Shown here: positions 5,318 through 6,041 of the stretch, piece by piece
Position numbering within the stretch: the stretch's first letter is position 1
Layout: each line of letters starts with the position of its first letter
Source: PVC group bacterium
Lineage (GTDB): Bacteria > Verrucomicrobiota > Kiritimatiellia > SS1-B-03-39 > UBA6053
Assembly: GCA_003565035.1 (NCBI GenBank)
Contig: PXDP01000228.1
Span: forward strand, 1 to 6,041
Reading direction: 5' to 3'
Length of the DNA stretch: 6,041 nt
Position numbers and translations under genes: made by a program
The notes under the pieces: generated by a model
Told to the model about the DNA's origin: nothing
Seen by the model: the letters and a program-made list of their open reading frames with translations, nothing else
The model's database searches: none

Positions 5318-6041
5318 ATGAACATTTATCTGATTTTTGTCCTCGCAATCCTCATCGGCTTCACCCTCTTCGATGCCTGGATCCACTGGCTGAACCTCAA
5401 GGCGATTTCTCCGGAAATCCCTGCGGAATTCGCAGACACCTACAACGCGGAAACCTACGCGAAAAGTCAACGCTATCTCAAAGACAGCACCGCATTTGAA
5501 ATTGCCGCCGGCTTGATGAAAACCACGGTCTCGGTTGCTTTTATCCTGCTCGGCGGGTTCGCATTCATTCACCGCCTTTCCGTTTCCGGCACTGACAATC
5601 TGATCCTCCAGGGTCTGATTTTTGCCGGACTGCTGATACTCATCAGCACCCTTTTCGGACTGCCTTTTAAACTCTATGACACCTTCGTGCTGGAGGAAAA
5701 ATACGGATTCAACAAAACGACACCCAAAACCTTCGCCACCGACACCGCAAAAAGTCTGCTCCTCACCGTTCTCATTGGCGGACCCATTTTTGCCGCCATC
5801 GTCTGGTTTTTCCAGTCGGCCGGACCGCATGCCTGGTGGATCACCTGGGCGGTGCTGACCCTGATCCAGCTCCTGCTCCTCTACATTGCCCCGGTATATA
5901 TTCTGCCGCTGTTCAATAAATTTGAACCGCTCGAAGATGGAGACCTCAGAACAGAAATAGAATCCTATGCCCAAAAAGAAGGCTTCGAGGTTCAGGGACT
6001 TTTCAAAATCGACGGTTCCAAACGCAGCACCCGGGCAAACG
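5318..6041 (+). CDS. M48 family (Ste24/CAAX-protease-like) membrane zinc endopeptidase, N-terminal part
   Basis: The frame is open from ATG 5318 to the right edge (241 residues, no stop). Recognition rests on the Ste24 N-terminal signature at 115-142 (LPFKLYDTFVLEEKYGFNK, then T-x-x-T-F-x-x-D) and on YILPLFNKFEPLEDGDLR near 194-211 followed by FKIDGSKRSTRAN at 229-241. Together these lead into the M48 catalytic domain. Hydrophobic segments at about 3-24, 64-86, 95-117, 145-168 and 172-197 fit the multi-pass N-terminal region. The zinc-binding HExxH and the downstream Glu lie beyond the window, so catalytic competence cannot be judged. Family members are usually about 410-430 residues, so roughly 55-60% is present. 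Known members are integral membrane metalloproteases that act in protein maturation or membrane protein quality control; the bacterial substrate here is unknown. The gene is divergent from the secreted-protein cluster. There is no clear Shine-Dalgarno before the start. Alternative names include 'peptidase M48 Ste24p'; HtpX is less likely because it is shorter and lacks this signature. Confidence 0.93.
   Translation, partial: MNIYLIFVLAILIGFTLFDAWIHWLNLKAISPEIPAEFADTYNAETYAKSQRYLKDSTAFEIAAGLMKTTVSVAFILLGGFAFIHRLSVSGTDNLILQGLIFAGLLILISTLFGLPFKLYDTFVLEEKYGFNKTTPKTFATDTAKSLLLTVLIGGPIFAAIVWFFQSAGPHAWWITWAVLTLIQLLLLYIAPVYILPLFNKFEPLEDGDLRTEIESYAQKEGFEVQGLFKIDGSKRSTRAN

Noticed and set aside
5133..5321. 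Plus-strand frame of 62 codons whose stop overlaps the M48 ATG by 4 bases
   Set aside because: The overlap looks like translational coupling, but the frame starts inside the minus-strand -35 box, crosses the inverted repeat and gives no protein-like sequence. The overlap is most simply chance.
5228..5974. Minus-strand open frame of 248 codons
   Set aside because: It is antisense to the clearly recognisable M48 peptidase. Its translation is a Glu/Gln/Gly/Arg-rich mirror of hydrophobic codons with no domain.

Overview
The window holds four genes. Three are co-directional minus-strand genes (about 1-5103) that form a tightly overlapping cluster of secreted, modular, mutually paralogous proteins. 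A divergent plus-strand gene (5318 to the right edge) encodes the N-terminal 241 residues of an M48/Ste24-type membrane zinc endopeptidase. A 214-base divergent intergenic region (5104-5317) separates them. No tRNA, rRNA, CRISPR array, insertion sequence or phage gene is visible.

Organism: a bacterium with moderately high GC. Secreted proteins built from short 'V-x-L-x-N-G-D-R-L-x-G' beta-rich repeats plus concanavalin-A-like sandwiches resemble proteins I associate with the PVC group (Verrucomicrobiota, Kiritimatiellota, Planctomycetota, Lentisphaerota). This assignment is inference from protein style, not from a marker gene.

Minus-strand cluster, in order of transcription: gene 1 (2485-5103, 872 aa), gene 2 (1106-2488, 460 aa) and gene 3 (1-1109, at least 369 aa, running off the left edge). 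Each has an N-terminal signal sequence and follows the plan A-B-[ConA-like domain]-C-D, where A to D are short repeats of about 45 residues that can be told apart by position. Gene 1 carries the whole plan twice. Gene 2 lacks the C repeat and has Met/His-rich segments inside its ConA-like region. Gene 3 shows A-B-ConA-C before the window ends. The junctions are 4-base overlaps (GTGA at gene 1/2, ATGA at gene 2/3), and each downstream gene has a Shine-Dalgarno sequence inside the end of the gene before it, so translation is probably coupled and the products made together. Their function is unknown; the architecture suggests an extracytoplasmic binding or structural role.

The divergent region contains a good sigma-70-like promoter for the cluster (TTGCAT, 17 bases, TATGAT) whose -10 box ends only 6 bases before the ATG of gene 1, so the operon mRNA is probably leaderless. 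A weaker promoter candidate with the same spacing lies before the M48 gene. A perfect 10-bp inverted repeat lies between them. The M48 gene is visibly less GC-rich than the cluster in the stretches I counted.
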